A stretch of 64,000 nt of DNA from positions 55,111-119,110 of the forward strand of contig CAZTOZ010000061.1 of NCBI GenBank assembly GCA_964614535.1, in the 5' to 3' direction. The notes under the pieces were generated by a model. The model was not told the origin of the DNA. It worked only from the letters and a program-made list of their open reading frames with translations, and ran no database searches. Each line of letters opens with the position of its first letter. Positions within the stretch are counted from its first letter, which is position 1. The translations under genes and the position numbers were made by a program. Source of the DNA: JALSHZ01 sp964614535 (GTDB lineage: Bacteria; Pseudomonadota; Gammaproteobacteria; UWMA-0217). Positions 1-9,842 of this stretch are shown piece after piece.

Positions 1-214
1 ACTCCTCGTCCTCGGCGTTGACGCCGACATTGCCGATGTGGGGGTGGGTCAGGGTGACGATCTGGCGGGCATAGGAGGGATCGGTGAGGATCTCCTGATA
101 GCCCGTCATCGCGGTATTGAACACGACCTCGCCGGTGGTCGCGCCGGAAGCGCCGATCGAGCGCCCGTGAAAAACGCTGCCGTCGGCAAGCGCCAACAAT
201 GCGGGTGAGTTCAA
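1..214 (-). CDS. carA: Carbamoyl-phosphate synthase small subunit, N-terminal part (cut by window edge)
   Basis: This is the 5' end of the glutaminase subunit of carbamoyl-phosphate synthase, which feeds ammonia from glutamine into arginine and pyrimidine synthesis. Only the first 71 codons lie in the window. The reading [17 protein letters not shown] followed by [18 protein letters not shown] is the characteristic CarA N-terminus. The start is a TTG at 214-212, chosen because a GGAGG ribosome binding site lies six bases upstream (221-225) and the family pattern begins right there. It lies downstream of dapB on the same strand. The frame stays open to base 1. Confidence 0.93.
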   Translation of the reverse strand, partial: MNSPALLALADGSVFHGRSIGASGATTGEVVFNTAMTGYQEILTDPSYARQIVTLTHPHIGNVGVNAEDEE

Positions 215-239
215 GCCAACCTCCGGATTCAGATACACA

Positions 240-265
240 AACGGGATGGACTGGTCCATCCCGTT
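240..265. repeat. Perfect 12-bp inverted repeat between dapB and carA
   Basis: AACGGGATGGAC at 240-251 is repeated in perfect inversion at 254-265, with only two bases between the arms. It lies 26 bases upstream of the carA start codon. As RNA it would form a very stable hairpin in the carA leader. As DNA it is a good operator shape. No U-run long enough for a standard terminator follows. In other gammaproteobacteria carAB is regulated by arginine and pyrimidines, but this palindrome does not resemble an ARG box. Confidence 0.6.
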
Positions 266-386
266 GAAAAGTGCTTGCGGGCCGGCGGCGCGCCGCAGCC
301 CGTTTGTCGGCGGAATTCTACCCAATACCGCCGGGGTTCGCCATCACCGGAGACGAAAAAAGCGCGGGCCCGGCGGCCAGCGTCAC

Positions 387-1244
<858 letters not shown>

Positions 1245-2393
1245 TCAATCCTGCTTGAATTTCGATTTCAGCTCGTCGAAGAAACCCTTGACGCCATCGA
1301 GCCAGCCATGCTCCTGCGGGCTGTGACGGGTGCCGCCGGCCTCGAGGCTGTCGGCGAACTGCCGCAGCAGCGCCTTCTGCTCCTTGTTGAGATTGACCGG
1401 CGTCTCGATCCTGACACGGCAGATGAGATCCCCCACCGGGCCGCCACGCACCGGTTTGACCCCCTTGCCCCGCATGCGAAACAGCTTGCCGGTCTGAGTC
1501 TCCGGCGGGATCTTGAGCTTGACCCGGCCGTCGAGCGTCGGCACCTCCAGTTCGCCCCCGAGCGTCGCCGTGGCGAAGCTGATCGGCACCTCGCAGTGGA
1601 GATCATCGCCATCGCGGGTGAAGATCTTGTGCTCCCGAACCACCACCTGCACGTAGAGATCACCGGCAGGCCCGCCATTGATGCCGGCCTCACCCTCGCC
1701 ACCCAGGCGGATGCGGTCGCCGGTATCCACCCCGGCCGGAATCTTCACCTCCAGCTTCTTGTGGACGCGCATCCGGCCCTCACCATGGCATTTCGGGCAG
1801 GGGTCGCGGATCTCCTGGCCGCTGCCGCGGCAGGTGGGGCAGGTCTGCTGGACCGAGAAGAACCCCTGCTGCATCCGCACCTGGCCCGCGCCCCCACAGG
1901 TGGAGCAGGTGGTCGGGGACGAACCGGGCGCCGCGCCACTGCCGCCGCAACCGTCGCAGACATCCATGCGAGGAATGTCGATGACCTTCTCGATGCCGAA
2001 GACCGCCTCCTCCAGCGTCAGTTCGAGGTTGTACTGCAGATCGGAACCACGATAGACACGCTGGCGACCCCCACCGCCGCCACCGAAGATGTCGCCAAAG
2101 ACATCGCCGAAGATGTCGCTGAAGCTGCTGGCACCGCCCCCGAATCCGCCGGCCCCCTGGGAAGGATCGACACCGGCGTGGCCGAACTGGTCGTAGGCCG
2201 CCCGCTTCTGTGGATCGCTGAGGACTTCATAGGCCTCCTTCACCTCCTTGAAGCGGGCCTCGGCCTCGGCATCGTCGGGATTACGGTCGGGATGATATTT
2301 CATCGCCAGACGGCGATAGGCCTTCTTCAGCTCCGCCTCGCTGGCATTGCGCGCAACGGAGAGCACCTCGTAGTAGTCGATCTTGGTTGACAT
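1245..2393 (-). CDS. dnaJ: Chaperone DnaJ (Hsp40)
   Basis: DnaJ delivers unfolded substrates to DnaK and stimulates its ATPase. The J domain occupies about residues 4-70 and carries the essential HPD in [11 protein letters not shown] Gly/Phe-rich linker rich in GGFGGG follows to about residue 120. Four zinc-binding repeats follow: [24 protein letters not shown] and CPKCHGEG. The rest is the substrate-binding C-terminal domain. The 382 residues match type I DnaJ. It lies 155 bp downstream of dnaK, but two terminator-like hairpins fill that gap and no sigma-32 promoter is visible there, so expression probably depends on partial readthrough. Confidence 0.98.
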   Translation of the reverse strand: MSTKIDYYEVLSVARNASEAELKKAYRRLAMKYHPDRNPDDAEAEARFKEVKEAYEVLSDPQKRAAYDQFGHAGVDPSQGAGGFGGGASSFSDIFGDVFGDIFGGGGGGRQRVYRGSDLQYNLELTLEEAVFGIEKVIDIPRMDVCDGCGGSGAAPGSSPTTCSTCGGAGQVRMQQGFFSVQQTCPTCRGSGQEIRDPCPKCHGEGRMRVHKKLEVKIPAGVDTGDRIRLGGEGEAGINGGPAGDLYVQVVVREHKIFTRDGDDLHCEVPISFATATLGGELEVPTLDGRVKLKIPPETQTGKLFRMRGKGVKPVRGGPVGDLICRVRIETPVNLNKEQKALLRQFADSLEAGGTRHSPQEHGWLDGVKGFFDELKSKFKQD

Positions 2394-2453
2394 CTGCCTC
2401 GCCTGATCGAACGGCCGACGCTGCCGCGCCGTCCGCCCGCTAGTGAATCACGC

Positions 2454-2482
2454 AAAAAGGCGCTCCGCCGGGGACCGCCTTC
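2454..2482 (-). terminator. Second terminator-like hairpin in the dnaK-dnaJ gap
   Basis: Read on the minus strand, AAGGCG pairs with CGCCTT around an inner TCC/GGA pairing and a short loop, and a run of five T follows. It lies 20 bp beyond the stronger hairpin at 2505-2540. It could be a backup terminator or an attenuator that lowers dnaJ relative to dnaK. Confidence 0.5.
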
Positions 2483-2504
2483 TCGATAACCTGGAATAGT
2501 AGCG

Positions 2505-2540
2505 AAAAAAGGCGGGCCGGGGTCAACCCGGTCCGCCTTT
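2505..2540 (-). terminator. Rho-independent terminator after dnaK
   Basis: On the minus strand AAAGGCGG pairs with CCGCCTTT and CCGGG with CCCGG. The pairs are separated by one A/C mismatch, with a loop of about five bases, and the 3' arm runs into six T. It starts 9 bp after the dnaK stop codon. This is a textbook intrinsic terminator placed inside the chaperone gene cluster. Confidence 0.8.
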
Positions 2541-2548
2541 CGCGTGGC

Positions 2549-4483
2549 TTACTTCTTGTCGTCGACTTCCTCGAACTCGGCATCGACCACGTCGTCATCG
2601 GCCGCCTCGGCCGAAGCGCCAGCCGCCGCACCAGCCGCTTCCGCGCCACCGGCCGCCGCACCGCCCTCCTGGGCATAGGCCTTCTCGGCCAGCTTGCCGG
2701 AGACTTCGGCCAGCTTCTGGGTCTTGGCCTCGATGGCGTCCTTGTCGTCGCCCTTGACCGCCTCTTTCAGGTCGGCAATGGCCGATTCGATGGCCGACTT
2801 CTCGCCCGCCTCGACCTTGTCGCCCAGCTCCTTCAGCGACTTCTCGGTCGCGTGGATCAGCGAATCGGCCGTGTTGCGGGCATTGACCAGCTCGTGGAAC
2901 TTCCTGTCCTCCTCGGCGTGGGCCTCGGCGTCCTTGATCATCTTCTCGATCTCGTCCTCCGACAGACCGGACGAGGCCTTGATGACGATGGACTGCTCCT
3001 TGCCGGTCGCCTTGTCCTTGGCCGAGACGTGCATGATGCCGTTGGCGTCGATGTCGAAGGTGACCTCGATCTGCGGCACACCACGCGGCGCCGGCGGAAT
3101 GTCGGTCAGGTCGAAGCGACCGAGCGACTTGTTGGCCGACGCCTGCTCGCGCTCGCCCTGGAGGATGTGCAGCGTCACCGCGGTCTGGTTGTCCTCGGCG
3201 GTCGAGAAGATCTGCGTCGCCTTCGTCGGGATGGTCGTGTTCTTCTCGATCAGCTTGGTCATGACACCACCCATGGTCTCCAGACCGAGGCTGAGCGGGG
3301 TCACGTCGAGCAGCAGCACGTCCTTGACGTCGCCACCGAGCACGCCACCCTGGATGGCGGCACCGACGGCCACCGCCTCGTCGGGGTTGACGTCCTTGCG
3401 CGGCTCCTTGCCGAAGAACGCCTTGACGGCCTCCTGCACCTTCGGCATCCGGGTCTGACCACCAACCAGTATGACCTCGTCGATCTCCGATGCCGACACC
3501 CCGGCATCTTTCAGCGCCACCTTACAGGGGTCGATGGTGCGCTTGATCAGATCCTCGACCAGCGACTCGAACTTGGCCCGGGTGACCTTCATGTTGAGGT
3601 GTTTCGGACCGCTGGCATCGGCCGTGATGTACGGCAGGTTGACATCGGTCTGCTGCGCCGACGACAACTCGATCTTCGCCTTCTCGGCCGCCTCTTTCAG
3701 GCGCTGCAGGGCCAGCGGATCGTTGTGCAGATCCATGCCGGTGTCCTTCTTGAACTCGTCGGCGAGGTAGTCGATCAGCCGCATGTCGAAGTCCTCGCCA
3801 CCGAGGAAGGTGTCACCGTTGGTGGACAACACCTCGAACTGGTGCTCGCCATCGACTTCGGCGATCTCGATGATCGAGATGTCGAAGGTACCGCCCCCGA
3901 GGTCGTAGACCGCGATCTTGGCGTCACCACTCTTCTTGTCCATGCCATAGGCCAGCGCCGCGGCGGTCGGCTCGTTGATGATCCGCTTGACGTCGAGACC
4001 GGCGATACGGCCGGCGTCCTTGGTCGCCTGACGCTGGGAGTCGTTGAAGTAGGCCGGCACGGTGATGACCGCCTCGGTCACTTCCTCGCCGAGGTAGTCC
4101 TCGGCGGTCTTCTTCATCTTCTGCAGGATCCGCGCCGAGATCTCCTGCGGCGCCATCTTCTTGCCATTGACCTCGACCCAGGCGTCACCATTGTCGGCCT
4201 TGACGATCTTGTAGGGCACCAGCTCGATGTCCTTCTGCACCGCCTCCTCGTCGTACTTGCGGCCGATCAGACGCTTGACGGCGAAAATGGTGTTGTGCGG
4301 ATTGGTCACCGCCTGCCGCTTGGCCGGCTGGCCGACCAACACTTCCCCTTCGTCGGTGAAGGCGACGATCGAAGGCGTCGTGCGATCGCCTTCGGCATTC
4401 TCGATTACCTTGGGTTTGTCCCCCTCCATCACTGCCACGCAGGAGTTGGTGGTTCCCAGGTCGATACCAATAATCTTTCCCAT
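2549..4483 (-). CDS. dnaK: Chaperone DnaK (Hsp70)
   Basis: DnaK is the ATP-dependent folding chaperone that works with DnaJ and GrpE. The ATPase domain begins [18 protein letters not shown] and contains [13 protein letters not shown] near residue 195. The substrate-binding domain follows the linker [13 protein letters not shown] at about residue 390. The C-terminal lid ends in an Ala/Gly-rich tail and the acidic [16 protein letters not shown] typical of bacterial DnaK. The length of 644 matches the family. GGAGA lies 8 bases before the ATG. A sigma-32 promoter sits at 4523-4550 and a terminator follows the stop. Confidence 0.99.
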   Translation of the reverse strand: MGKIIGIDLGTTNSCVAVMEGDKPKVIENAEGDRTTPSIVAFTDEGEVLVGQPAKRQAVTNPHNTIFAVKRLIGRKYDEEAVQKDIELVPYKIVKADNGDAWVEVNGKKMAPQEISARILQKMKKTAEDYLGEEVTEAVITVPAYFNDSQRQATKDAGRIAGLDVKRIINEPTAAALAYGMDKKSGDAKIAVYDLGGGTFDISIIEIAEVDGEHQFEVLSTNGDTFLGGEDFDMRLIDYLADEFKKDTGMDLHNDPLALQRLKEAAEKAKIELSSAQQTDVNLPYITADASGPKHLNMKVTRAKFESLVEDLIKRTIDPCKVALKDAGVSASEIDEVILVGGQTRMPKVQEAVKAFFGKEPRKDVNPDEAVAVGAAIQGGVLGGDVKDVLLLDVTPLSLGLETMGGVMTKLIEKNTTIPTKATQIFSTAEDNQTAVTLHILQGEREQASANKSLGRFDLTDIPPAPRGVPQIEVTFDIDANGIMHVSAKDKATGKEQSIVIKASSGLSEDEIEKMIKDAEAHAEEDRKFHELVNARNTADSLIHATEKSLKELGDKVEAGEKSAIESAIADLKEAVKGDDKDAIEAKTQKLAEVSGKLAEKAYAQEGGAAAGGAEAAGAAAGASAEAADDDVVDAEFEEVDDKK

Positions 4484-4522
4484 CGATACTCTCCGTATGC
4501 TCTTGTATTTTGTTAGTCAGGG

Positions 4523-4550
4523 ATATGGGGGCGTGGCGGATCAGTTCAAG
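4523..4550 (-). promoter_or_regulatory. Sigma-32 heat-shock promoter of dnaK
   Basis: On the minus strand CTTGAAC (4550-4544) and CCCCATAT (4530-4523) are separated by 13 bases. The consensus for the heat-shock sigma factor is CTTGAAA and CCCATnT with 11-16 bases between. The start site would fall 30-40 bases upstream of the dnaK ATG. No CIRCE operator (TTAGCACTC and its inverted copy) is visible. Confidence 0.85.
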
Positions 4551-4590
4551 GTCCGACACAAAATTTTTCGCGCCCGCCCCCGCGCTGCCA

Positions 4591-5169
4591 TCAGGCTTCC
4601 TTCGACACCATGACCATCGCCGGACGAATCAGGCGGTCGTTCAACGTATAACCCTTTTGCATCACCGCGGTGACGGTATTGGGCGGCACCTCGCTGCTGG
4701 GTTGCATCGACATCGCCTGGTGCAGCTGCGGGTCGAAGCTCTCGCCCATCGGGTCGATCGGTTCGACCCCGAATTTCTTCATCACGTCGAGAAACATCTT
4801 CAGCGTCAGCTCCACCCCCTCGCGAATCTTGGCGGCGTCGACTTCGTCACTGGCCGCGGCCAGGCCCATCTCCAGGCTGTCGATGACCGGCAACAGCTCG
4901 GTGGCGAACTTCTCCAACGCATACTTGTGCGCGTTCTGCACGTCGCGCTCGGCGCGCTTGCGGGTGTTGTCCTGATCGGCGAGCGCGCGCAACACCTGCT
5001 GTTCGAAGTCCTCTGCCTTGGCCTGCGCCTGCGCCAACTCCGCCTTCAGCCGATCCACCTCGGCCTGCGGATCGGGTACCTCCTGGGTGGAATCGGCGCT
5101 TTCGTCCTCCGCCACGCCCTCGGGTGCGGGCTGCTCGACAGTGTCCTCGAGATTATCGTCTTGACGCAT
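4591..5169 (-). CDS. grpE: Nucleotide exchange factor GrpE
   Basis: GrpE releases ADP from DnaK. The acidic N-terminal tail (to about residue 30) is followed by a long coiled coil, [20 protein letters not shown], and then the beta domain with [20 protein letters not shown] near residue 130 and the C-terminal signature [13 protein letters not shown]. It has 192 residues, normal length. GGAG lies just before the ATG. It is flanked by hrcA (133 bp upstream) and dnaK (107 bp downstream), and each gap holds its own sigma-32 promoter. Confidence 0.97.
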   Translation of the reverse strand: MRQDDNLEDTVEQPAPEGVAEDESADSTQEVPDPQAEVDRLKAELAQAQAKAEDFEQQVLRALADQDNTRKRAERDVQNAHKYALEKFATELLPVIDSLEMGLAAASDEVDAAKIREGVELTLKMFLDVMKKFGVEPIDPMGESFDPQLHQAMSMQPSSEVPPNTVTAVMQKGYTLNDRLIRPAMVMVSKEA

Positions 5170-5288
5170 GAAAAACTCCGTTCATTGACTGTAGGAAGCG
5201 GCAAACCCGGGCGCGAGGATACAGGATTGGCCGGCAATTGGCTTTCCCGTACCCCGGGAACGTCCAGGGGTTGCATCGAATTTTGGGG

Positions 5289-5317
5289 AGAATGGGGGCC
5301 GTCAGCGCGAATTCAAG
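5289..5317 (-). promoter_or_regulatory. Sigma-32 heat-shock promoter of grpE, -35 inside the end of hrcA
   Basis: On the minus strand CTTGAAT (5317-5311) and CCCCATTCT (5297-5289) are separated by 13 bases, the same spacing as in the dnaK promoter. The -35 element lies in the last codons of hrcA, just before its TGA at 5304-5302. The long untranslated leader to the grpE ATG is about 110 bases. Confidence 0.8.
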
Positions 5318-6330
5318 GCCGCGCTGAGCAGCCGCGAGGTGACATCGACGATCGGAATGACGCGATCGTAGGCCATCCGCGTCGGGCCGATGACACCCAG
5401 CACGCCGACGACCTTGCCATCGACCGAATAGGGCGCGGAGACGACGCTGCAACTGTCGAGCACGTCGTAACCCGATTCCTGGCCGATGAAGATCTGCACA
5501 CCGTCGGCCGTGGTACAGCGGTCGAGGATGTGGAGAATGTCGCGCTTGGCATTGAACACCTCGAACAACGCCCGCAACCGCTCGACGTCAGAGAGTTCCT
5601 GATACTCCATCAGCCGGGTCTGACCGGCCATGACGAAGTCGCCCTCCTCCTCGCTCTTGGGGTTGAGCACCTGCTCGCCCAGCGCGATGGCCGACTCCAT
5701 CAGGTCGTCCATGTCCCTGCGCAGCGCCTGCAGCTCCTCCACCAGCTGTGAGCGCGCGTGCATCACATCCATCCCGGCGTAACGCTCGGTCAGGTAGTTG
5801 GCGGCCTGTTCGAGTTCGGAGCGGCTGTATTCACGATCCAGCGTCAGCACGCGGTTCTCCACCTCCCCGTGCTTGAGGACGATGACCGCCAGCACCCGGC
5901 GCCCGCCCAGCTTGACGAACTCGATCTGCTCCAGCGTGGCCGCATCCTTGCGCGGCAGCGTGACGATGCCGGCCAGCCGAGTGACACCGGAGAGCAGCCC
6001 GGACGCCGACTCCACCAGCGCGTGGGAATCCTCCGCCGCCTCCAGCTCCGCCTGCAACTGGTGGACCAGATTCTCGGTCAGCGGCTGGGTCTGGAGCATC
6101 GAATCGACGAACAGGCGATAACCGGCGGCCGTCGGCACCCGGCCCGCCGAGGTATGGGGCGATGCCAGCAACCCCATCTCCTCCAGATCGGCCATGACGT
6201 TGCGGATCGTCGCCGCGCTGACGTCCAACCCGCAGACCTTGGCCAGCGTGCGCGAACCCACCGGCTGACCGTCGGCGATGTGCGTCTCGATCAGCGATTT
6301 GAGGAGGATCTGTTCCCGTTCCGTCAACAT
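5302..6330 (-). CDS. hrcA: Heat-inducible transcription repressor HrcA
   Basis: HrcA represses heat-shock operons by binding CIRCE operators. The N-terminal winged-helix domain begins MLTEREQILLKSLIETHI and contains the recognition segment LDVSAATIRNVMADLEEMG. The GAF-like core with FIGQESGYDVLDSCSVVSAPY and the conserved VLGVIGPTRMAYDRVIPIVD follow near the C-terminus. ATG at 6330 is chosen because HrcA proteins normally start there. An in-frame ATG at 6360 would add ten residues. It is divergent from nadK. No CIRCE sequence is visible anywhere near grpE, dnaK or hrcA, so its targets are probably elsewhere. Confidence 0.95.
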   Translation of the reverse strand: MLTEREQILLKSLIETHIADGQPVGSRTLAKVCGLDVSAATIRNVMADLEEMGLLASPHTSAGRVPTAAGYRLFVDSMLQTQPLTENLVHQLQAELEAAEDSHALVESASGLLSGVTRLAGIVTLPRKDAATLEQIEFVKLGGRRVLAVIVLKHGEVENRVLTLDREYSRSELEQAANYLTERYAGMDVMHARSQLVEELQALRRDMDDLMESAIALGEQVLNPKSEEEGDFVMAGQTRLMEYQELSDVERLRALFEVFNAKRDILHILDRCTTADGVQIFIGQESGYDVLDSCSVVSAPYSVDGKVVGVLGVIGPTRMAYDRVIPIVDVTSRLLSAALNSR

Positions 6331-6523
6331 GCGGTGATTACAGCCTGATTCGCAGCTCATTACAACCAGCCCACCCTGCTTGCATCACGGAAATGACGAA
6401 CCCTTCCCGTCGGCGGCCACCCGCAAGGCGAATATTCCGGCACCCACCGGCGATTTCAAGTCGGCGGGGAGCAAACCGGCGTCCCGGTTGGCGGCACCGC
6501 CTTCGCATGGTAGCTTCCGGGCC

Positions 6524-7396
6524 ATGACAGCATTCCGCCACATCGGCATCATCATCAAGCAGCAGGACGAGCGCCTCAGGGAGACGCTGGACACGTTGCT
6601 GCGCGAGCTGGAGCGGATGGCGGTGACGCTCTACCTGGACGAGACACTGCAACACGCCGGCCTGCCGCTGGAGCGGCTGGTCAGCCGTGCAGAGATCGCC
6701 AGCCAGTGCGATCTCTGTATCGTCGTCGGCGGTGACGGCACGCTGCTGGGCGCGGCACGCTCGCTGGCCGCCGCCAATGTGCCGCTGCTCGGCGTCAACA
6801 TCGGCCGACTGGGATTTCTCGTCGATGTCTCGCCCGACGACCTGCCGGCACAGCTGGAGGCGATCTTCGCTGGCGATTTCCGCGTCGAGCAACGCTGCAT
6901 GCTGCGGGCACGCATCCTGCGCGGCGAGGAGGTGCTCGCCAGCGAACTGGCGCTCAACGACGTGGTGATGCACGTGCGCGACGCCATCCGCATGATCGAA
7001 TTCGAAACCCGCATCGACGGCCTGCTGGTCAATATGCAGCGCGCCGACGGCATCGTCGTCAGCACGCCGACCGGCTCCACCGCCTACGCCCTCTCCGGCG
7101 GCGGCCCGATCCTCCACCCCGGGATCAATGCGCTGGCCATGGTGCCGATCTGCCCGCACACGCTGAGCAGCCGACCCATCGTCGTCAGCGGCGACAGCCA
7201 TATCAGCATCAGCCTGCAGCGCCACCACCACTCCCACGCACGCGTCGCCTTCGACGGCCAGAGCACGATCAACATCGAGCCGGGCGACGAACTGCTGATC
7301 GACCGCTCCACCAACACCCTGCGACTGATCCATCCCAGTAGCTACGACTACTACGAGATCCTCCGCCAGAAGCTGGGCTGGAGCGCGCAGCCCTGA
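6524..7396 (+). CDS. nadK: NAD kinase
   Basis: This enzyme phosphorylates NAD to NADP in the cytoplasm. The GGDGT motif sits in VVGGDGTLLGAARSLA at about residue 67. LALNDVVMH and STPTGSTAYALSGGGPI are the other two family signatures. It has 290 residues. ATG at 6524 begins MTAFRHIGIIIK, the usual NadK N-terminus; the frame is open further upstream but that sequence shows no family similarity. recN follows after 10 bp, so the two are very likely one transcript, the usual arrangement in this group. Confidence 0.97.
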   Translation: MTAFRHIGIIIKQQDERLRETLDTLLRELERMAVTLYLDETLQHAGLPLERLVSRAEIASQCDLCIVVGGDGTLLGAARSLAAANVPLLGVNIGRLGFLVDVSPDDLPAQLEAIFAGDFRVEQRCMLRARILRGEEVLASELALNDVVMHVRDAIRMIEFETRIDGLLVNMQRADGIVVSTPTGSTAYALSGGGPILHPGINALAMVPICPHTLSSRPIVVSGDSHISISLQRHHHSHARVAFDGQSTINIEPGDELLIDRSTNTLRLIHPSSYDYYEILRQKLGWSAQP

Positions 7397-7406
7397 TCCC
7401 CCGCCG

Positions 7407-9068
7407 ATGCTGACCCACATCACCATCTCGGACTTCGCCATCATCGACCACCTGGAGCTGGAGCTAGGCGACGGCATGACCGCCATCACCGGCGAGACCG
7501 GCGCCGGCAAATCGATCATGCTCGATGCCATCGGCTTGGTGCTGGGAGACCGCGCCGACGCCTCGATGGTGCGTCACGGCGCCAAGCGCGCCGACATCAG
7601 CGTCACCCTCGACCTCTCCCACCCGGAAGTGACGCAATGGCTGGAGGAGAACGACCTCGACAGCGGCGACGAATGTGTGCTGCGCCGTGTCGTCACGGCC
7701 GAGGGCCGCTCGCGTGCCTATATCAACGGCAGTGCCACCACCGTCGCCAACCTCAAGGCGCTGGGGGAAAAGCTGGTCAACATTCATGGCCAGCACGCCC
7801 ATCAAACCCTGTTGCGACCGGCCGATCAGCGTGATCTGCTCGACGGCCACGGCGGGTTGTTGCCGTTGCGTGCCGAGGTAGCCGAGGCCCATGCCCGCTG
7901 GTCGGCCCTGCGCGCACGGCTCGATGAACTGCAGGACGCGCAACATGGCCGCCAGGCGCGTCTCGACCTGCTGTCGTTCCAGTTGACCGAACTGCAGACG
8001 CTGGCGCTTCAACCCGGAGAGTTCGCCACCCTCGAGGAAGAGCGCAACCGGCTCAGCCACGCCGACCAGCTCCGACACTACGCACAAACCGGCTATGCCA
8101 GGCTCTACGAGGCCGACGATGCCGCCTGCTCACGGCTCAACGCGGTATTGCAGGACGTGACCCGGGCGCGGGAGATCGACCCCGCCTTCGGCGAGGCGGC
8201 CACGCTACTCGACAGCGCGCTGATCCAGGCCGAGGAGGCGGCCCACGCGTTACGCGCCCTGGCCGACCGCTTCGACGCCGACCCGGACCGTCTGGCCGAC
8301 GTGGAGGCGCGTTACCATCAGGCCCAGGCGCTGGCGCACAAACACCGCATCCTGCCGGAGGAGCTACCAGCGCTGCAGGCATCGATGGCCGAGGAGGTCG
8401 CCGCCCTGACCGATCCCGGGCAGTCGGTCGAGGCACTGGAAGAAGCGATCTCCCAAGCCGCCGCCGACTACGACGCGTTGGCGAAGAAACTCGGCGGCAA
8501 GCGGGCCGAGACCGCCCGCGCCCTGGAGGAGATCATCACCGCGTCGATGCAGGAGCTGGGAATGGAGGGCGGCCGCTTCGGCGTGGAGATCACCACCGCC
8601 GAAACCCGCGCGCGCCACGGTCGCGAGCAGATCCGCTTCCTGGTCTCGGCCAACCCCGGCCAACCGCTGAAGCCGCTGGCCTCGGTGGCCTCGGGGGGCG
8701 AGCTCTCCCGCATCAGCCTGGCCATCGCGCTGGCGGCCACCGAGCGGATGTCGCTGCCGACACTGATCTTCGACGAGGTGGACAGCGGCATCGGAGGCGC
8801 CGTCGCCGAGGTGGTCGGTCGCCAGCTACGCGCCCTGGGTGAACGTTGCCAGGTCTTCTGCGTCACCCATCTGCCGCAGGTGGCCGCCTGTGCCCATCAC
8901 CACCTTCAGGTGCGCAAGCGCCGCGCCGGCGGCACCACCCACACCCATCTGCAACCATTGGACGAGAAACAGCGAATCGACGAGATCGCGCGGATGCTCG
9001 GTGGCGCGCGCATCAGCAAACGGTCCCGCGCCCACGCCGAGGAGATGCTCCGCGCCGCCCGACGGTGA
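7407..9068 (+). CDS. recN: DNA repair protein RecN
   Basis: RecN is an SMC-like ATPase acting in double-strand break repair. The Walker A motif is ITGETGAGKSIMLDAIGL near residue 30. The ABC signature ASGGELSRISLAIAL and Walker B LPTLIFDEVDSGIGG lie at about residues 430-465, on either side of a long coiled-coil middle (residues 160-370). The length of 553 is standard. No LexA box is visible just upstream; the gene is probably transcribed with nadK. Confidence 0.97.
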   Translation: MLTHITISDFAIIDHLELELGDGMTAITGETGAGKSIMLDAIGLVLGDRADASMVRHGAKRADISVTLDLSHPEVTQWLEENDLDSGDECVLRRVVTAEGRSRAYINGSATTVANLKALGEKLVNIHGQHAHQTLLRPADQRDLLDGHGGLLPLRAEVAEAHARWSALRARLDELQDAQHGRQARLDLLSFQLTELQTLALQPGEFATLEEERNRLSHADQLRHYAQTGYARLYEADDAACSRLNAVLQDVTRAREIDPAFGEAATLLDSALIQAEEAAHALRALADRFDADPDRLADVEARYHQAQALAHKHRILPEELPALQASMAEEVAALTDPGQSVEALEEAISQAAADYDALAKKLGGKRAETARALEEIITASMQELGMEGGRFGVEITTAETRARHGREQIRFLVSANPGQPLKPLASVASGGELSRISLAIALAATERMSLPTLIFDEVDSGIGGAVAEVVGRQLRALGERCQVFCVTHLPQVAACAHHHLQVRKRRAGGTTHTHLQPLDEKQRIDEIARMLGGARISKRSRAHAEEMLRAARR

Positions 9069-9077
9069 ACCCGCTTT

Positions 9078-9106
9078 TTGTAGCGCGCAGCGATTCCTTC
9101 TAAGAT
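9078..9106 (+). promoter_or_regulatory. Sigma-70-like promoter of bamE
   Basis: TTGTAG at 9078-9083 and TAAGAT at 9101-9106 are separated by exactly 17 bases, and transcription would start near 9113, about 27 bases before the bamE ATG. The -35 box matches consensus at three of six positions and the -10 at four, so this is a reasonable but weak promoter. It lies between recN and bamE. Confidence 0.4.
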
Positions 9107-9139
9107 AGCCGTCCGTTGAAACCGAACCCGACGAAGCCG

Positions 9140-9451
9140 ATGAGACACCTCCTGCCCGCGCTGATCACCACCGCCCTGCTCCACGGCTGCTCCGGCAACC
9201 TCTTTTCGATCCACCGTATCGACATCGAACAGGGCAACATCATCGAACAGGCGGCGGTCGATGAGCTGGAACCCGGAATGACACGCGCCCAGGTCATCGC
9301 GCTGCTCGGCCATCCGGTGCTGCAACCGGCGCTCGACCCCAACCGCTGGGAGTACGTCTACTACCGCAAGCTGCCGGACCAGCCGGTGGAGAAGCAGATC
9401 GTCATCGTCCGTTTCGATGGCGACAGAATCACCGCAGTGGAGAGGAACTAG
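9140..9451 (+). CDS. bamE: Outer membrane assembly factor BamE (SmpA/OmlA lipoprotein)
   Basis: BamE is a small lipoprotein of the BAM complex that inserts beta-barrel proteins into the outer membrane. The N-terminus MRHLLPALITTALLHGC is a lipoprotein signal with the modified Cys in LLHGC. The SmpA/OmlA core follows, with LEPGMTRAQVIALLGHPV and RWEYVYYRKLP. It has 103 residues from ATG 9140; an in-frame TTG at 9116 is possible but would put extra residues before the signal peptide. The last codon and TAG stop coincide with the end of a repeat element that begins at 9449. Confidence 0.95.
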   Translation: MRHLLPALITTALLHGCSGNLFSIHRIDIEQGNIIEQAAVDELEPGMTRAQVIALLGHPVLQPALDPNRWEYVYYRKLPDQPVEKQIVIVRFDGDRITAVERN

Positions 9452-9595
9452 CCCGGATATCTCATGAGAATGCGGGATAGCAGGGGCATCTCGGCGAGGC
9501 GGTTGGTTCGATTCACCGAAAAGCATGGCCATCGCCATGGTTACAGGGGAGTCGGGCGAAATGGCCGCTGAGACTCTTCCAATAACCGCATGGCA
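9449..9595 (+). mobile_element. MITE-like repeat, copy 1 (one end only)
   Basis: This stretch begins TAGCCCGGATATCTCATGAG and runs to the ACCGCATGGC segment. It is clearly related to the complement of 12690-12836 (shared blocks include the GAGGCGGTT, CGAAAAGCATGG, CATGGTTAC and GGCCGCTGAGAC segments). Only one terminal repeat is present; the other half found in the complete copy at 12590-12833 is missing. There is no coding capacity. The first three bases are the bamE stop codon. Confidence 0.65.
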
Positions 9596-9842
9596 AGGTT
9601 GGAAAAAGAGAGAGGGCGCAAGGCCCTCCAATGTAGAAGTGTCACAATGACAAGAGTCCGATCCAATGAAAATCGGCTCGGCAAGCATTCGCCCAGCGAC
9701 TTCCATCGCTGTCAGTTATACCCCGGCCTCAGCGGAAAAAACGTGAAGCATCCCCCAGATTCTGTCATCCCGGCGGGCAGCGATTACGGGGCAACCCTGA
9801 ACCGGCGGCCAAGGCGCGCGACGGGTGACACCAGGCTGCTGG
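9596..9842. other. Intergenic remainder between repeat copy 1 and rnfH
   Basis: No gene is seen in these 247 bases. There is a small hairpin GAGGGC/GCCCTC near 9611-9628. The stretch after it (about 9630-9700) has a base composition more AT-rich than its surroundings and could be the eroded end of an insertion element, but no transposase fragment can be read. Confidence 0.4.

Noticed and set aside
2852..4516. Long plus-strand reading frame opposite dnaK
   Set aside because: It mirrors the codon pattern of the highly conserved dnaK gene in a GC-rich genome and shows no protein-family features.
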